Below are positions 30,223-30,615 of a DNA stretch of 30,615 bases, in pieces; position 1 is the stretch's first letter; the number at the start of each line of letters is the position of its first letter. Source of the stretch: a virus; IMG/VR virus record IMGVR_UViG_3300030419_005624, positions 1 to 30,615 of that record, one strand, 5' to 3'. Under the pieces are notes generated by a model that was not told the origin of the DNA, ran no database searches, and saw only the letters and a program-made list of their open reading frames with translations. The position numbers were made by a program, and so were the translations under genes.

Positions 30223-30390
30223 TTAATGGTAATTTTCTGGATGTACCATCTCATCCATGTGTTCCCAGCCATGAGCTTCATTATAGGCACAGCTACGACA
30301 CATAACTTCTACCCACTGAGTATTGTCCAGTGGAGCGTCCGTTTCAGGTCCACAAAGTACACAAAATTCGTAAACTTCTTTTGTACTCAT
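30223..30390 (-). CDS. 55-aa double-CxxC zinc-finger-like mini-protein
   Basis: Encodes 55 aa from ATG at 30390 (GAGGAC precedes): MSTKEVYEFCVLCGPETDAP, then LDNTQWVEVMCRSCAYNEAH, then GWEHMDEMVHPENYH. CVLC and CRSC spaced by about 20 residues form a treble-clef/zinc-ribbon-like pair; the His-rich end may also contribute. The longer frame to 30474 runs through a terminator-like hairpin and is not used. Function unknown; small zinc-finger proteins of this size in phages often bind host proteins. Confidence 0.55.
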   Translation of the reverse strand: MSTKEVYEFCVLCGPETDAPLDNTQWVEVMCRSCAYNEAHGWEHMDEMVHPENYH

Positions 30391-30402
30391 TATAGTCCTC
30401 AT

Positions 30403-30459
30403 AAAAAAAGAACGTGCGGGCTGGGCAGACGCTTCCCAGTTATATTCCACCGCACATTC
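30403..30459 (-). terminator. Branched terminator/attenuator ahead of the zinc-finger mini-gene
   Basis: Minus strand: arms GAATGTGCGG and CCGCACGTTC (10 bp with one G-T), an inner CTGGG/CCCAG hairpin, then seven T, directly upstream of the ribosome binding site of the 55-aa gene. Likely the terminator of the gene that enters from the right; it could attenuate the mini-gene. Confidence 0.65.
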
Positions 30460-30466
30460 TCGAATT

Positions 30467-30494
30467 CTCGACAAGGTGTTAATTCCTTGTCAAG
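30467..30494. repeat. Inverted repeat after the right-end gene
   Basis: CTCGACAAGG and CCTTGTCAAG pair across an 8-base loop (10 bp with one G-T). It lies between the stop of the right-end gene and the branched terminator, in a 60-bp spacer. Possible RNA processing or mRNA stability element. Confidence 0.45.
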
Positions 30495-30520
30495 ATTGTA
30501 CTACTCTTTATATATACAAA

Positions 30521-30615
30521 TTAAAGAGCGTAGCGAGTACCCATGGAGTCGAACCCGTAGGTACGCTCACCGGGGTGAGTGTCCTCCATGTAGTAACGGG
30601 TCTTACCAGTGGGAG
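30521..30615 (-). CDS. 3' end of a protein gene (start outside the window)
   Basis: The last 30 codons read PTGKTRYYMEDTHPGERTYG, then FDSMGTRYAL, then TAA at 30521-30523. Codon use with C/T-ending Tyr and Asp codons differs a little from the AT-rich neighbours, as in a highly expressed gene. No family is recognised from this fragment. Confidence 0.55.
   Translation of the reverse strand, partial: PTGKTRYYMEDTHPGERTYGFDSMGTRYAL

Noticed and set aside
30391-30474. Longer N-terminus for the 55-aa CxxC protein
   Set aside because: The frame runs through the terminator-like hairpin; a clear ribosome binding site precedes the ATG at 30390.

Overview
This window is part of a T4-like tailed-phage (myovirus) genome with about 35-40% GC, most like the marine/aquatic T4-like phages rather than the coliphages. 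The evidence is a run of recognisable T4 structural homologues (gp13, gp14, gp15, gp25, gp6, gp8-like, gp53, gp48, gp27-like, gp4, gp26-like) next to gp32 and gp33, plus T4-type late promoters (TATAAATA). No ribosomal, integrase or transposase genes are present. The host cannot be named. A phage-encoded protein with a PEP-CTERM-like tail (27865-28281) hints at a Gram-negative host with an exosortase, possibly of the Planctomycetes type; this is inference.

Region 1 (1-20357, all minus strand, transcribed right to left) is one dense virion operon: tube cap gp48, wedge gp53, a large gp27-like hub protein with Glu/Gly-rich linkers, a second hub gene carrying what looks like the gp27 C-terminal barrel, gp25, gp6, a short gp7-type wedge protein, a 170-aa unknown, a gp8-like protein with a cysteine-rich insertion, two paralogous structural proteins, two fibre proteins, a zinc-ribbon-like protein, then neck proteins gp13 and gp14 and the start of the tail terminator gp15, which runs off the left end. 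Most junctions are 1-4 nt stop/start overlaps. Late promoters sit in front of gp25 and gp13.

Region 2 (20399-23129, plus strand) holds gp4, a tube-type protein (gp54/gp19 family), a gp26-like protein that ends on a T-rich slippery heptamer feeding a -1 frame ORF (a likely G/GT-style tail-chaperone frameshift), and a proline-rich protein built of 42-nt repeats.

Region 3 (23090-24418, minus strand) is the replication/late-transcription pair gp33 and gp32. gp32 has its own consensus sigma70 promoter, a leader with two look-alike hairpins, and a terminator lying inside the 3' end of the convergent gene. Region 4 (24432-27113, plus strand) has two large probable virion proteins, the second with a marine-phage cupredoxin-like domain.

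Region 5 (27110-30615, minus strand) is accessory: a conserved small phage protein, two short exported-looking proteins (one PEP-CTERM-like), tRNA-Leu(UAA), an unknown small protein, a zinc-dependent deaminase, tRNA-Arg(UCU), a string of small proteins including an LSm-like one, a roughly 280-nt structured noncoding RNA with its own consensus promoter and terminator, a CxxC mini-protein, and the 3' end of one more gene. The best candidates for something undescribed are the noncoding RNA at 29904-30218, the phage PEP-CTERM-like protein, and the frameshift cassette.
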